From: Billgrantia tianxiuensis
GTDB taxonomy: Bacteria > Pseudomonadota > Gammaproteobacteria > Pseudomonadales > Halomonadaceae
DNA length: 64,000 nt
Reading direction: 5' to 3'
Assembly: GCF_009834345.1 (NCBI RefSeq)
Contig: NZ_CP035042.1
Location: forward strand, 806,001-870,000
Both the position numbers and the translations under genes were made by a program. Below the pieces are notes generated by a model, which saw only the letters and a list, made by a program, of their open reading frames with translations, did not search any database and was not told where the DNA came from. The stretch's first letter is position 1. Every line of letters starts with the position of its first letter. Positions 52,058 to 61,834 of this stretch are shown here, one piece after another.

Positions 52058-52984
52058 ATGGAGCGCCTGGAAGACGTCGTGCTGTTCGTGAGGACGGCCG
52101 CGCTGGGAAGCTTCAGCGGCGCGGCACGCGAGGCGGACCTGGCCCCAAGCCGGGTGAGCGCCGCGATCCAGCGGCTGGAGCGCGAGCTTGGCATGCGCCT
52201 GTTTGCCCGCTCGACGCGTAGCCTGCGACTCACCCAGGAGGGCGCGCAGTACTTGCCCTTTGCCCAGTCCATCGTCGACACGCTGCGCGAGGCGCGTGAG
52301 CATCTCGAGCGGCAGGCAGGCGAGCTGACCGGTACCCTGCAGGTGGCAGCACCGTCGGACCTTGGCCGCAACCTGCTGCTGACCTGGCTGGAGGAGTTTC
52401 GCCGCGAGCACCCTGCCCTCGGGGTGCGGCTGTTGCTATCCGACCAGGTCAGCGATGTCTTCCGCGATCCCGTCGATGTCGCAATCCGCTACGGGCAGAT
52501 GGAGGACGCCAGCTTTATCGCCATGCCGCTGGCGCCCGACAACCGCCGGGTGCTGGTTGCCTCTGCCTGCTACCTGTCCCGTCACGGACGACCGCAGGCG
52601 ATCGAAGAGCTCTCTCGCCATCACTGCCTGGTGTATCAGTTGCAGGGTCGGCCTCACGATAGCTGGCACTTCGAAAGCGACGGCCGACGGCACCGGGTCG
52701 AAGTCGAGGGTGCCCTGCTCAGTGACGATGCCGATGTGGTCCGGCGTTGGGCCATCGCGGGACAGGGAATCGCCTACAAGTCGTGGATCGACGTCAGCGA
52801 CGACGTAGCCGCTGGCCGGCTGGAGGTCGTGCTGCCAGGCTACGCCGGCGAGCCGGTTCCATTGCACTTGGTTTGTCCGCATCGCAAGCAATTCACGCCC
52901 GTCGTGCAGGCGCTCCATCGACTGCTGAAGACGAAGTGCGCTGCCTTGCCGTTGCCGTCTGGCACCTTGGCCCGTTCCGCATAG
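52058..52984 (+). CDS. LysR family transcriptional regulator
   Basis: 308 residues with a complete HTH (LEDVVLFVRTAALGSFSGAA through LFARSTRSLRLTQEG) and effector domain (GTLQVAAPSDLGRNLLLTWL, then DPVDVAIRYGQMEDASFIAM). It belongs to the group that regulates adjacent oxidoreductases. It is divergent from the quinone oxidoreductase gene and is intact, unlike the LysR gene at 12119. Confidence 0.94.
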   Translation: MERLEDVVLFVRTAALGSFSGAAREADLAPSRVSAAIQRLERELGMRLFARSTRSLRLTQEGAQYLPFAQSIVDTLREAREHLERQAGELTGTLQVAAPSDLGRNLLLTWLEEFRREHPALGVRLLLSDQVSDVFRDPVDVAIRYGQMEDASFIAMPLAPDNRRVLVASACYLSRHGRPQAIEELSRHHCLVYQLQGRPHDSWHFESDGRRHRVEVEGALLSDDADVVRRWAIAGQGIAYKSWIDVSDDVAAGRLEVVLPGYAGEPVPLHLVCPHRKQFTPVVQALHRLLKTKCAALPLPSGTLARSA

Positions 52985-53162
52985 CGTGGGCCTTTGGGCG
53001 GTACGCGCGCCTCTCAATGGGGGGCAAACCTGGCCTCGTGCATGAGCGGGTCAAGCTGTGGCTCGATACCAAACCATTAACAGGCTATCTTTCCCCTACT
53101 GCATGTGTCCCTCTTCCCGTCGGGGAGCGGGGCGCTTCGACACTCTGTTATCTGGAGCATTC

Positions 53163-54026
53163 ATGAGCCAAGAAAACGAGTATGTACCGCCGAAAGTGTG
53201 GAAATGGGAGAAGGCGAGCGGTGGGCAGTTCGCCAACATCAACCGACCCATCGCCGGCCCCACCCACGACAAGGCACTGCCAGTGGGCAAGCATCCATTC
53301 CAGCTCTACTCGCTGGCCACGCCCAACGGGGTGAAGGTCACGATCATGTTCGAGGAATTGCTGGCGAGAGGCCACAAGGATGCCGAATACGACGCCTGGT
53401 TGATCCGCATCGGCGAGGGCGAACAGTTCGGTAGCGGCTTCGTCGAGGTCAACCCGAACTCCAAGATCCCGGCCTTGATGGACCATGGCACCACGCCGCC
53501 CACCCGGGTGTTCGAGTCGGGTTCGATCCTGCTCTACCTGGCCGAGAAGTTCGGCGAGTTCCTGCCTCGCGATCATGCTTGGCGCACCGAGACGCTGAAC
53601 TGGCTGTTCTGGCAAATGGGCAGCGCACCCTACCTGGGCGGCGGCTTCGGCCACTTCTACGCCTACGCGCCGACCAAGATCGAGTACGCCATCGATCGCT
53701 TCGCCATGGAGGCCAAGCGGCAGCTCGATGTGCTGGACCGGCGCCTGGCCGAGAGCCGCTACCTGGGTGGTGACGAGTACACCATCGCCGATATCGCCAA
53801 CTGGGCCTGGTACGGGCAACTGGCGCTGGACCGCGTCTACGATGCCGGCGAGTTCCTGCAGGTGCAGGAGTACGAGCACGTGCAGCGCTGGGCCAGGGAG
53901 ATCGACGCCCGTCCGGCGGTGCAACGCGGGCGCATGGTCAACCGGACCTTCGGCCCCCAGGAGACACAGCTGCACGAGCGCCACGATGCCAGCGACTTCG
54001 AGAACAACACTCAGGACAAGCGTTAG
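53163..54026 (+). CDS. yghU: glutathione-dependent disulfide-bond oxidoreductase YghU
   Basis: 287 residues from ATG 53163, close to the length of E. coli YghU. The N-terminal extension (YVPPKVWKWEKASGGQFANI) is diagnostic. The GST fold follows with PFQLYSLATPNGVKVTIMFE (the Thr/Asn region that binds glutathione), NPNSKIPALMDHG and FESGSILLYLAEKFG. It should reduce organic hydroperoxides or disulfides with two bound glutathiones. It is followed by a GNAT gene. Confidence 0.95.
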   Translation: MSQENEYVPPKVWKWEKASGGQFANINRPIAGPTHDKALPVGKHPFQLYSLATPNGVKVTIMFEELLARGHKDAEYDAWLIRIGEGEQFGSGFVEVNPNSKIPALMDHGTTPPTRVFESGSILLYLAEKFGEFLPRDHAWRTETLNWLFWQMGSAPYLGGGFGHFYAYAPTKIEYAIDRFAMEAKRQLDVLDRRLAESRYLGGDEYTIADIANWAWYGQLALDRVYDAGEFLQVQEYEHVQRWAREIDARPAVQRGRMVNRTFGPQETQLHERHDASDFENNTQDKR

Positions 54027-54034
54027 GCGTGGGC

Positions 54035-54496
54035 ATGAACGAGCCAGTCAGGCAGCCCAGGGCAATGGACCGGGGCGATCTCGAGGCCTGCGCGACCCTG
54101 TTCGCGCAGGTCTTTTCTACACCGCCCTGGAGCGAGCCGTGGACCCATGAGAGTGCCCTGGCACGTCTTGAGCATTTCCATGCATCGCCTGGCGGCGTGG
54201 GATTGCTGATGCCTGGCGAAGGTGGAGCGGTTGCGGGTTTCCTGCTGGGGCACCTCGAGCCCTACCTGGAAGGGAAGCTGTTCTACCTGCGAGAGATGTG
54301 CGTTGCCTCGCACCGACAGGGCCAGGGAATCGGTTCGCGGCTCTACCGTGGGCTGGAGAAGCAATTGGTCGCGCATGACGTAAGGGCGGTATACCTGGCC
54401 ACGGATCGAGGCATCCCCGCCGCGGCGTTCTACCAGGGGCTCGGGTTTCGCTGTAGCGAGGGGATGGCCTTTTATGCCAAGGGGCTGATGGGCTAG
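54035..54496 (+). CDS. GNAT family N-acetyltransferase
   Basis: 153 residues from ATG 54035; a GTG at 54029 is in frame. Acetyl-CoA binding motif: [20 protein letters not shown] (Arg/Gln-x-x-Gly-x-Gly/Ala). The C-terminal [11 protein letters not shown] segment is typical. It starts just after yghU and is likely co-transcribed. The substrate cannot be inferred. Confidence 0.9.
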   Translation: MNEPVRQPRAMDRGDLEACATLFAQVFSTPPWSEPWTHESALARLEHFHASPGGVGLLMPGEGGAVAGFLLGHLEPYLEGKLFYLREMCVASHRQGQGIGSRLYRGLEKQLVAHDVRAVYLATDRGIPAAAFYQGLGFRCSEGMAFYAKGLMG

Positions 54497-54572
54497 GGGC
54501 AGGGATGCGATTGGACACCCCTCGGGTGCTCTGGCATGCTTCGCGCTCCGCGAAACCTGTTTAGAGAAACCC

Positions 54573-54914
54573 ATGAGCGCACTACCGAACTGTCCCGCCT
54601 GCCATTCCGAGTACACCTACGAAGTCGCCGACATGTATGCCTGCCCCGAGTGCGGTCACGAGTGGTCGAGCGTGGCGAGTGAGGGAGAGTCTGGCGACGA
54701 GAAGGTGGTGCGCGATGCCAACGGCAACGTGCTGCAAGACGGCGACAGCGTCACCGTGATCAAGGATCTCAAGGTCAAGGGCACCTCGTCGGTGGTCAAG
54801 GTGGGCACCAAGGTAAAGAGTATTCGCCTGGTGGAGGGCGACCACGATATCGATTGTAAGATCGATGGCTTCGGGCCGATGAAGCTGAAGTCGGAGTTCG
54901 TCAAGAAGGCGTAA
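54573..54914 (+). CDS. yjdM: YjdM/PhnA family zinc-ribbon protein
   Basis: 113 residues. An N-terminal zinc ribbon has Cys7, Cys10, Cys24 and Cys27 ([23 protein letters not shown]). The C-terminal part has [20 protein letters not shown] and [20 protein letters not shown], matching YjdM, formerly annotated PhnA. It is small and cytosolic; its function is not settled, and the old link to alkylphosphonate use is doubtful. It lies 82 bases before the ABC transporter operon. Confidence 0.93.
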   Translation: MSALPNCPACHSEYTYEVADMYACPECGHEWSSVASEGESGDEKVVRDANGNVLQDGDSVTVIKDLKVKGTSSVVKVGTKVKSIRLVEGDHDIDCKIDGFGPMKLKSEFVKKA

Positions 54915-54996
54915 GCGTCCTGGGAAGACTGGCTGTCACCGAGCTGTAAGCTAACGGCAGTACTTTCGATGAGACTCACTCATCGGAGGTCTTCTC

Positions 54997-55983
54997 ATGC
55001 ACAAGCGCTCTTTGGTAACCGCCCTTTCCGTACCCGTGCTGCTTGCCGGCCTGGCCCTCCCGGCATTCGCCAATGAGAAGCTGGTGCTCTACACCAGCCA
55101 GCCCAACAGCGACGCCCAGCAGACCGTCGATGCCTTTCGGGCCGCCCATCCCGATGTCGAGGTGGAGTGGGTGCGCGACGGCACCACGCAGTTGATGACC
55201 CGTCTGCGTTCCGAACTCTCCGCCGGGGTCAGCAATCCCGACGTGCTACTGATCGCCGACAGCATGACCATGGAGTCGCTCAAGCGGGAGGGGCACCTGC
55301 AGGCCTACCTGAGCCCCGAGCGCGAGGCCTACGCTGCCGAACTGTACGATCCCGAGGGCTACTACTACGGCACCAAGCTGATCACTACCGGCATCGTCTA
55401 CAACACCGGCGCCGAGCGTCAGCCACACAGCTGGCAGGAACTCATCCAACCCGAATACGCCGGGCAGGTCACCATGCCGAGCCCGCTCTACTCCGGCGCC
55501 GCGCTGATCCACATGGCGGCGATCGAGGCCCATCCCGGCCTGGGCGAGGGCTACTACGAGGCGCTGCAGGCCAACCGCACCGAGGCCCAGGGCGGCAACG
55601 GCGGCGTGTTCAACGCCGTGGCAGCGGGCAGCAAACCCTACGGCATCGTGGTGGACTTCCTGCCGATTCGCGAGGCTGCCAAGGGCTCGCCGGTGGCGTT
55701 CGTGTTCCCCGAGGAGGGCGTGAGTGCCGTGACCGAGCCGGTCGCCATCATGCAGGGCGCCAGGAACCTCGAGGCGGCGCAGAAGTTCGTCGACTTCGTC
55801 CTCTCGCGGGAGGGGCAGGAACTGGTGAGCGAGCAGGGCTATTTGCCTGCGCACCCCGAGGTGACGCCGCCCGAGGGTTTCCCCGCGCGTGACGAGATCG
55901 CCCTGATGCCGCTGGATACCCAGAGCGCTCTGGCCAGGGAAGCCGAGCTCAAGCAGCGCTTCGGCGACCTGTTCGGCGGCTGA
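54997..55983 (+). CDS. ABC transporter periplasmic binding protein (iron/organophosphate type)
   Basis: 328 residues with a signal peptide (LSVPVLLAGLALPAFANE) and an SBP type 2 fold: LVLYTSQPNSDAQQTVDAFR, then MTRLRSELSAGVSNPDVLLI and EGYYYGTKLITTGIVYNTGA. The relatives bind ferric iron (FbpA/FutA), sugar phosphates (AfuA) or 2-aminoethylphosphonate. The downstream phosphatase favours an organophosphate ligand, but this is inference. It is followed two bases later by the permease gene. Confidence 0.9.
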   Translation: MHKRSLVTALSVPVLLAGLALPAFANEKLVLYTSQPNSDAQQTVDAFRAAHPDVEVEWVRDGTTQLMTRLRSELSAGVSNPDVLLIADSMTMESLKREGHLQAYLSPEREAYAAELYDPEGYYYGTKLITTGIVYNTGAERQPHSWQELIQPEYAGQVTMPSPLYSGAALIHMAAIEAHPGLGEGYYEALQANRTEAQGGNGGVFNAVAAGSKPYGIVVDFLPIREAAKGSPVAFVFPEEGVSAVTEPVAIMQGARNLEAAQKFVDFVLSREGQELVSEQGYLPAHPEVTPPEGFPARDEIALMPLDTQSALAREAELKQRFGDLFGG

Positions 55984-55985
55984 TC

Positions 55986-57686
55986 ATGGCACCGGGCCTG
56001 ACCGAAGGCAGCCAGCAACGCTGGCTGCTAACCCTGTTGATGGTTGCTATCGTGGCGCTCAGCCTCGTGCCCAGCCTGCGGCTATTGTTCGAAGCGTTGG
56101 GCGACCTGGCCCAGGGCGGCGAGGCCCCGCTGTGGCGCGTGCTTCAGGCTGAGAGTACCTGGCGGGCGCTGTGGCGCAGCCTCCACACCTCGGGACTGGG
56201 CATGCTGATCGCCCTGGCGCTCGGCAGCCTGTTCGCCTTCGTGATCACGCTGACGGACATTCGCGGCAAGGCCTGGCTGGTGTTCTGCTTCATGCTGCCG
56301 ATGATGATCCCACCCCAGGTCACGGCGTTGAGCTGGCTGCAGCTGTTCGGGCCTGCCAGCCCACTGCTGAAGAGCATCGGTATGGCGCCGCCGCTGGGCA
56401 GCCCGCAGCCGCTCTATTCCGCCGAGGGTATCGCCCTGCTGCTGGGCATCCAGAGTGCGCCGCTGGTGTTCCTGGCACTGCGTACCTCGCTGCTTTCCCT
56501 GCCTCGTGAGCTGGTCGAGGCGGCCCGTATCAGCGGCGCCCGCCAGGCTCAGGTGTGGGGGCAGATCATCCTGCCGGTATCCCGCGGCGGCCTGATCGCA
56601 GGCGGCGCCATGGCGTTCATCTCCAGCCTGGGCAACTTCGGCATCCCGGCCATGCTGGGCATCCCTGCCGGCTACTATGTACTGCCGACCCTGATCTACC
56701 AGCGCATGGCCAGCTTCGGTACCGGCGTGCTGGCCGAAATGGCCTCGCTCTCGCTGCTGATCGGCGTGCTGGCACTGGCCGGCGTGGCACTGCAACAAGC
56801 GTGGATGAAGCGTAGCCGCTTCGGTCTGGTGGGCCATTCGGGGCGTGCCCACGATTTCTTGCTGGGGCGCTGGCGCGGCGGCGTGACCGCGCTGTTGGTG
56901 ACCGTGCTGCTGGCGATACTCGTCGCCCCTCTGGCGGCGCTGGTGGTAAGTTCGCTGGTGCCTGCCATGGGCGTGCCGCTCACCTGGGAGACCGCCACGT
57001 TGAACGCCTATCACGAGGTGGTCGGCCGCCAGGGGGCGACCTGGCGCGCGGTGCGCAACAGCCTTTGGCTGGCGGGTGGTGCCGCCGTGGTGCTGATGCT
57101 GTGCAGCCTGCCGCTGGCCTACCGCCTGCAGCGTTTGCCCCAGCGCTGGCAGAGCCTGGCGCTCAGTGCCATCGAGCTGCCCTACGCACTGCCGGGCGTG
57201 GTGCTGGCAGTGGCCTGCATCCTGCTCTTCGTGCGTCCCATTCCCGTGGTGAACGTGGCGCTCTACGGCACCCTGGGGCTGATCTTCGTCGCCTACCTGG
57301 CGCGCTTCCTGGTGGTGTGCCTCAAGCCGGTGGCGGCCGGCCTTGCCCAGCTCGACCCCTCGCTGGAGGAGGCCGCCCAGCTCGCCGGCGCCGGACCCTG
57401 GCGGCGTCTGGGTGGCATCGTGCTGCCCCTGGTGGCGCCGGCGCTGTTCGCCGGTGGGCTGCTGGTGTTCCTGCTGGCGGTAAATGAACTGACCGTCTCG
57501 GCGCTGCTGTGGAGCGCCGGCAATGAAACCCTGGGGGTACTGATCTTCAACCTCGACGAGGGGGGCGAGAGCGTGCTGGCCGCCGCGGTTTCGGTGCTGG
57601 TCGTCATGATGGTGGCGACGCTGATGCTGGCGCTCAGTCTGCTGGCGCCGCGTCTGCCCAAGGGAGTCGTGCCATGGCAGGGTTGA
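55986..57686 (+). CDS. ABC transporter fused permease
   Basis: 566 residues with about twelve transmembrane helices. Two copies of the EAA loop, in the first and second halves (ELVEAARISGARQAQVWGQI and PSLEEAAQLAGAGPWRRLGG), show it is a fused, two-domain permease of the FbpB/ThiP type. The ATP-binding gene starts 13 bases before its stop (57674), so translation is coupled. Confidence 0.93.
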   Translation: MAPGLTEGSQQRWLLTLLMVAIVALSLVPSLRLLFEALGDLAQGGEAPLWRVLQAESTWRALWRSLHTSGLGMLIALALGSLFAFVITLTDIRGKAWLVFCFMLPMMIPPQVTALSWLQLFGPASPLLKSIGMAPPLGSPQPLYSAEGIALLLGIQSAPLVFLALRTSLLSLPRELVEAARISGARQAQVWGQIILPVSRGGLIAGGAMAFISSLGNFGIPAMLGIPAGYYVLPTLIYQRMASFGTGVLAEMASLSLLIGVLALAGVALQQAWMKRSRFGLVGHSGRAHDFLLGRWRGGVTALLVTVLLAILVAPLAALVVSSLVPAMGVPLTWETATLNAYHEVVGRQGATWRAVRNSLWLAGGAAVVLMLCSLPLAYRLQRLPQRWQSLALSAIELPYALPGVVLAVACILLFVRPIPVVNVALYGTLGLIFVAYLARFLVVCLKPVAAGLAQLDPSLEEAAQLAGAGPWRRLGGIVLPLVAPALFAGGLLVFLLAVNELTVSALLWSAGNETLGVLIFNLDEGGESVLAAAVSVLVVMMVATLMLALSLLAPRLPKGVVPWQG

Positions 57687-58720
57687 CGATCGAGCGCGTC
57701 ACCAAGCGCTTCGGCGAGCAGTGTGCCGTCGATGCGCTCTCGCTGGACGTCGCACCGGGCGAGTTCGTCGCGCTGCTCGGCCCCAGCGGCTGCGGCAAGA
57801 CCACCATGCTGCGCATGCTGGCCGGCTTCGAGCCGCTCAGCGAGGGCGAGATTCGCCTGGGCGATCGCACCCTGGCCAGCCGCGGGCGGCATGTACCGCC
57901 CGAGCGGCGCAACATGGCGATGGTGTTCCAGTCCTATGCCCTGTGGCCGCACATGAGCGTGGCCGACAATGTCGGCTACCCGCTCAAGCTGCGCCGCCTG
58001 GAGGGCGATACCTACCGGCGCCGGGTGGCTCAGGCATTGGCCCTGGTGGACCTGGCAACGTATGCCGAGCGCTCGCCGCAGGAGCTGAGCGGCGGCCAGC
58101 GTCAGCGCGTGGCGCTGGCCCGCTGTCTGGCCACCGACCCGGAAGTGGTGCTGCTCGACGAGCCCCTGGCCAACCTCGACCGCCATCTCCGTGCCGCCAT
58201 GGAGCAGAGCTTCCGCGAATTTCATCGCCGCACCCGGGCCACCATGATCTACGTGACCCACGACCAGAGCGAGGCGATGTCGCTGGCGGATCGCATAGCG
58301 GTGATGCGTGGCGGCCGGCTGGAGCAATGGGCGACGCCGGAGGCGCTCTACCGCCGGCCGCGCAGCGCCTGGGTAGCGAGCTTCATCGGCCAGGGCAGCC
58401 TGCTCGAGGTGGCCGCGGGGCGGCCGGGGCTGCGCCTGGAAGAGGCGGCATTGATGCGCGGGCTCACCGCCATCGCCGCCGAGCGCACCCAGCCGGTGCT
58501 GGTACGCCCGGAGCATGTCACGGTGCTGGCCGAGTCGGCCTCCCAGCGCAGCCTGCGAGCGCGGGTGGAGAGCGCGACCTTTCGCGGCGAGCGCTATGAG
58601 CTGCACCTGCGCCTGGAAAGCGGCGAGACGCTGCTGGCCTATCATCACTCCGCGCTGGCCGAAGGGCAGGGGGTGGCGCTGCTGCTGCACGAGGGTTGGT
58701 GCCTGGAGCCCGACGCATGA
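57674..58720 (+). CDS. ABC transporter ATP-binding protein
   Basis: 348 residues. Walker A is GPSGCGKTT (36-44, Lys42), the Q-loop is VFQSYALWPHM, the signature is ELSGGQRQRVALARCLA, Walker B is VVLLDEPLANLD, and the H-loop is YVTHDQSEAMSLA. A C-terminal TOBE-like region follows (QPVLVRPEHVTVLAES). It belongs to the FbpC/PotA group. Its stop overlaps the start of the MBL gene (ATGA, 58717-58720). Confidence 0.95.
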   Translation: MAGLTIERVTKRFGEQCAVDALSLDVAPGEFVALLGPSGCGKTTMLRMLAGFEPLSEGEIRLGDRTLASRGRHVPPERRNMAMVFQSYALWPHMSVADNVGYPLKLRRLEGDTYRRRVAQALALVDLATYAERSPQELSGGQRQRVALARCLATDPEVVLLDEPLANLDRHLRAAMEQSFREFHRRTRATMIYVTHDQSEAMSLADRIAVMRGGRLEQWATPEALYRRPRSAWVASFIGQGSLLEVAAGRPGLRLEEAALMRGLTAIAAERTQPVLVRPEHVTVLAESASQRSLRARVESATFRGERYELHLRLESGETLLAYHHSALAEGQGVALLLHEGWCLEPDA

Positions 58721-59760
58721 GCCTGCGCATCGAGGTTCTCAGCGGCCTGGGAGAGAAGGCCCCCGCTGCCATCCTGATCGAGGCCGAGGGCAAGCGGTTG
58801 CTGCTCGATGCCGGTGGTGCCCTGCACCCGGGCCAGTCGACGGCGTGGACCGAAGGGTTGGACGTCGATGCGGTGCTGATCAGCCACGATCACGTCGATC
58901 ACATCGGCGGCGTGGCGGCGCTGCCTGCCGAGCTGCCGCTCTACTGCACGACGCCGGTGGCGGCCGCGTTGCCGATTGGACGCGACTGGCGCCCCTTGCC
59001 CGAGCGCGGCGAGTGCCGAATTGCCGGCGTGCCGGTTACGACCGGTCAGGCGGGCCATTCGCTGGGCGGCGTGTGGCTGCACCTCGGCATTGCGGGCGGC
59101 GTGTTCTACAGCGGTGACGCCTGCCTGGAATCGCTGCTCCTTCCCTTCGACGAACCGCCTCCAGCTCGCGTTGCGCTGCTGGACGCTTCCTACGGGGTCT
59201 ACGATACCCCTCAGGCACAGTGCCGGGAGACGATTGCGTGCCAGCTGTGCAAACCGCGGGTGCTGCCGGTGCCGGCCTCGGGGCGCGCGCTGGAGATGGC
59301 GCTGTGGCTCGATGCCCTGGCACCGCGCCTCGGCGTCACGTGGGATCTGGATCACGCCTGCCGGGAGGGGCTCGAGACGCTGCTGAGCCTGCCTGCCACG
59401 CTGCGCCGTGAGGGGCTCGATGCAAACATTCGTGGGCTGGTCGACGCTTCCCGCCCGGTTTCACCCAAACTATGGCTGGTAGCAGACCGCGACGACGACC
59501 CGGACGACTGGCCGGCGCATCGCCTGCTGCATACGGGTTATCTCACGCCCCGGCGGCAACGTCAGCGAGCGGCCGGCGAGGTCGACTGGCTGCGCTGGAA
59601 CGTGCACCTGCGGCTCTCGCATCTGCGGGTCCTGGTGCGTCAGCTCGGAGCTAGGCAAGCGATTCCCCTATTCACCACCCAAGTCAGTGAGGTAAGCGAG
59701 TTGTTGATGATGCCAAGCGGGCTGGCTTTGGCCACGGAGGAAAGCGATGTTGCTGGCTAG
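58717..59760 (+). CDS. MBL-fold metallohydrolase of the transporter operon
   Basis: 347 residues from ATG 58717. The metal motif HDHVDH is at His57-His62, followed by GHSLGGVWLHLG and GVFYSGDACLESLL (Asp for the second metal). It has no signal peptide and so acts in the cytosol. Coupled translation with the ABC genes and the following phosphatase suggest it acts on the imported compound. PhnP-type phosphodiesterases share this fold, but I cannot assign it to that group. Confidence 0.85.
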   Translation: MSLRIEVLSGLGEKAPAAILIEAEGKRLLLDAGGALHPGQSTAWTEGLDVDAVLISHDHVDHIGGVAALPAELPLYCTTPVAAALPIGRDWRPLPERGECRIAGVPVTTGQAGHSLGGVWLHLGIAGGVFYSGDACLESLLLPFDEPPPARVALLDASYGVYDTPQAQCRETIACQLCKPRVLPVPASGRALEMALWLDALAPRLGVTWDLDHACREGLETLLSLPATLRREGLDANIRGLVDASRPVSPKLWLVADRDDDPDDWPAHRLLHTGYLTPRRQRQRAAGEVDWLRWNVHLRLSHLRVLVRQLGARQAIPLFTTQVSEVSELLMMPSGLALATEESDVAG

Positions 59761-60286
59761 GCCCTTCGTCTTCATCCGTCACGGCGAAACGCAGTTGAAC
59801 CGGGAGCAGCGCATCTGCGGGCGCAGCGATGTGCCACTGACGGCGCTGGGCGAGGCCCAGGCGCAACAGGCCGCCGCCTGGCTGGACCAGCCCTGGAGCC
59901 GGGTCGTGACCAGCACGCTGCAGCGCGCCTGGCGCACGGCGGAGCTGGCGGTTCCTGGTCAGCAGGCCATTCGCTTGAGCGGACTCGACGAGCGCGACTG
60001 GGGGCGGCTGGACCGACTGCGTCTGACGCAGCAGCCCGCTTACGAGGCCACTCCACCCGATGGAGAGAGCTGGGCGACTTTCCAGGCCCGGGAGTTGTCG
60101 GCGCTCAACGGCGTGCTGGCAAGCGAGGAACTACCGCTGATAGTGGCCCACTCGGGGGTGTTCCGGGTCATTCGCTCTCAGCTGATCGGCACTCCCAATG
60201 GCCCCCGGCTGGCCAATGCCACCCCGTACCTGATTCGTCCCGGCCTGCTGGGCTGGCAGGTGCTTCGCTATCGGCGCTGCGAGTAA
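59747..60286 (+). CDS. histidine phosphatase family protein
   Basis: 179 residues of the phosphoglycerate-mutase-like fold: FVFIRHGETQLNREQRICGR (RHGE motif with the phospho-acceptor His), VVTSTLQRAWRTAEL, and IVAHSGVFRVI with the second catalytic His. These enzymes cleave phosphate from small molecules or proteins. It overlaps the MBL gene by 14 bases and ends the operon before the hairpin at 60303. Confidence 0.92.
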   Translation: MLLARPFVFIRHGETQLNREQRICGRSDVPLTALGEAQAQQAAAWLDQPWSRVVTSTLQRAWRTAELAVPGQQAIRLSGLDERDWGRLDRLRLTQQPAYEATPPDGESWATFQARELSALNGVLASEELPLIVAHSGVFRVIRSQLIGTPNGPRLANATPYLIRPGLLGWQVLRYRRCE

Positions 60287-60302
60287 TACGCCACCAGGGT
60301 GC

Positions 60303-60333
60303 CCTGGCGCCCCTACTGGGCGGGGGCGCCAGG
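60303..60333. terminator. bidirectional hairpin between convergent genes
   Basis: CCTGGCGCCC and GGGCGCCAGG form a perfect ten-base stem around an 11-base loop. It lies between the phosphatase gene and the convergent TPR gene. No T tract follows on the plus strand, so termination is only probable. Confidence 0.7.
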
Positions 60334-60339
60334 CATCCC

Positions 60340-61677
60340 TCAGGCGACCTGGCGCTGAGGAATACCGAGAGCGTTGGCGCGCCTCAGGAAGGTGCGATTG
60401 ATCGGGCTGTGCGGCTTGGCGGCAAGGCGCTCGTGGGCCAGCCCCTCGGCCACGTCGCGATAGCCTCCGCGCAAGGCGGCCTCCGTCAGGGTCCAGTCGA
60501 TGATGTCGCGCTGCGCGTGGCTGCCGCCGAAGGCGTTGGCGATGAAGCGTACCGGATGTAGCCGCTCGACCGCCTTTTCATAGTCTTCCCGCCAGAATGC
60601 CGTGAATCCCTCCACCAACGGCAGACCGATCTGCCTGGCCCAGGCGCTCGCTTCCCGGCCGGCGTCATCGGCCTTGAGGGCAGCCAGCAGGCGCTCCACC
60701 TGGTCGTTGCGGCCCGCTCCGAGATAGGCCATCACCGCATGCCAGTCATTGAACGGGTAGAGTCGTCCGTCGGCGTGCAGGTCCCAGGCGGTGGCCAGTT
60801 CCTGCCAGCGCGTGCCGACGTCCTGGCCGGTCAACTGCAATCGCCAGAGCAGGGCCGAGGCATCGACCATGTCCAGCGCCATGGTGCTGGTGCCTTGGCG
60901 GATGGGGCCGTCGTAGAGCGCCAGCGCCTCCTTGTCCTGGCCAAGGTCGAGGCGGCACAGGGCAAGATGCCACCAGTTGTGCACCTGGAAGAAGTTGTCG
61001 TCACCTGACCAATGGGGTTCACGGGCGATCATCCAGCCGATGCCATCCTCGGCGCGGCCCTGCATCTCCATGACATGGGCGACCGCATGATGGGCCCAGC
61101 AGTCCAGCTGCTGCATGGCCAGGGCCTGGCGTCCGGTCTCCTCGGCCCGAGCATAGGCGCCACTCTCCTCCAGGCCGAAGGCATACATGCCGAGCACGAT
61201 CGGATAGCCGGGCAGGTCGGGTGACCACTTGGGCAGCACCCGGGCGATGCGATCACGAAGGTCGCGGGCGTTGGCGCGATAGAAATCGGCCAGATGGCCA
61301 GCCTGAAGGGCGAGGAGATCGTGGGGATAGCGCATGTTGTGGCGATCCAACGCGCAGCCGGCAGCGCTCCACTCGCCGGCCAGCAGATGCTCCAGGGCGA
61401 CGACATGCGAGGCCTCCTGCTCGCTCAGGCGTGACGCCTTGGCCGCGACGAGATCGGCCCGGGCCGCGGCGGTCGCTTCGGGTTCGGTGGAAAGCGCGTA
61501 GAGATAGGCGCGAAATAGCCGTGCCATGCTGAAATCCGGGGCCGCTTCGAGGGCCTGGGCCAGCAATGCGACAGGGTCGCCGCGATAGAGATTGAAGGCT
61601 TCCAGCGCGCGTGCGTAGAGTTCGGCGGCTTCTGCGGTGGCGCCCGGCAGGGCATTTCCTTGACGATCGGTTGGCAT
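60340..61677 (-). CDS. tetratricopeptide-like repeat protein
   Basis: 445 residues from ATG 61677, with TGGAG upstream; the frame continues to 61980 without support. The helices read as TPR-like repeats with an alanine/leucine bias (YARALEAFNLYRGDPVALLA, then DLLALQAGHLADFYRANARD). Histidine-rich segments (WAHHAVAHVMEMQGRAED and QVHNWWHLALCRLDLGQDKE) match a conserved family of unknown function. There is no signal peptide. It is divergent from the AraC gene at 61835. Confidence 0.85.
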   Translation of the reverse strand: MPTDRQGNALPGATAEAAELYARALEAFNLYRGDPVALLAQALEAAPDFSMARLFRAYLYALSTEPEATAAARADLVAAKASRLSEQEASHVVALEHLLAGEWSAAGCALDRHNMRYPHDLLALQAGHLADFYRANARDLRDRIARVLPKWSPDLPGYPIVLGMYAFGLEESGAYARAEETGRQALAMQQLDCWAHHAVAHVMEMQGRAEDGIGWMIAREPHWSGDDNFFQVHNWWHLALCRLDLGQDKEALALYDGPIRQGTSTMALDMVDASALLWRLQLTGQDVGTRWQELATAWDLHADGRLYPFNDWHAVMAYLGAGRNDQVERLLAALKADDAGREASAWARQIGLPLVEGFTAFWREDYEKAVERLHPVRFIANAFGGSHAQRDIIDWTLTEAALRGGYRDVAEGLAHERLAAKPHSPINRTFLRRANALGIPQRQVA

Positions 61678-61834
61678 GATGGAACTCCAGGGGTTCGTTG
61701 TCATTGGTCGGGGAGGGCGCAAGAACCTCCCTCGCTTGCGCCACACTGCTAAACTACTCGGTGGTGCGGCCGGGCTTAATGGACGAGACGCCGGACTTCT
61801 TGTCCGAACCGCCGCCGTGTAGAGGGCGCGGCCG

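Noticed and set aside
57293..58690. 465-codon minus-strand ORF opposite the ABC permease and ATPase
   Set aside because: Same reason: Gln/His/Arg-rich shadow, no motif.
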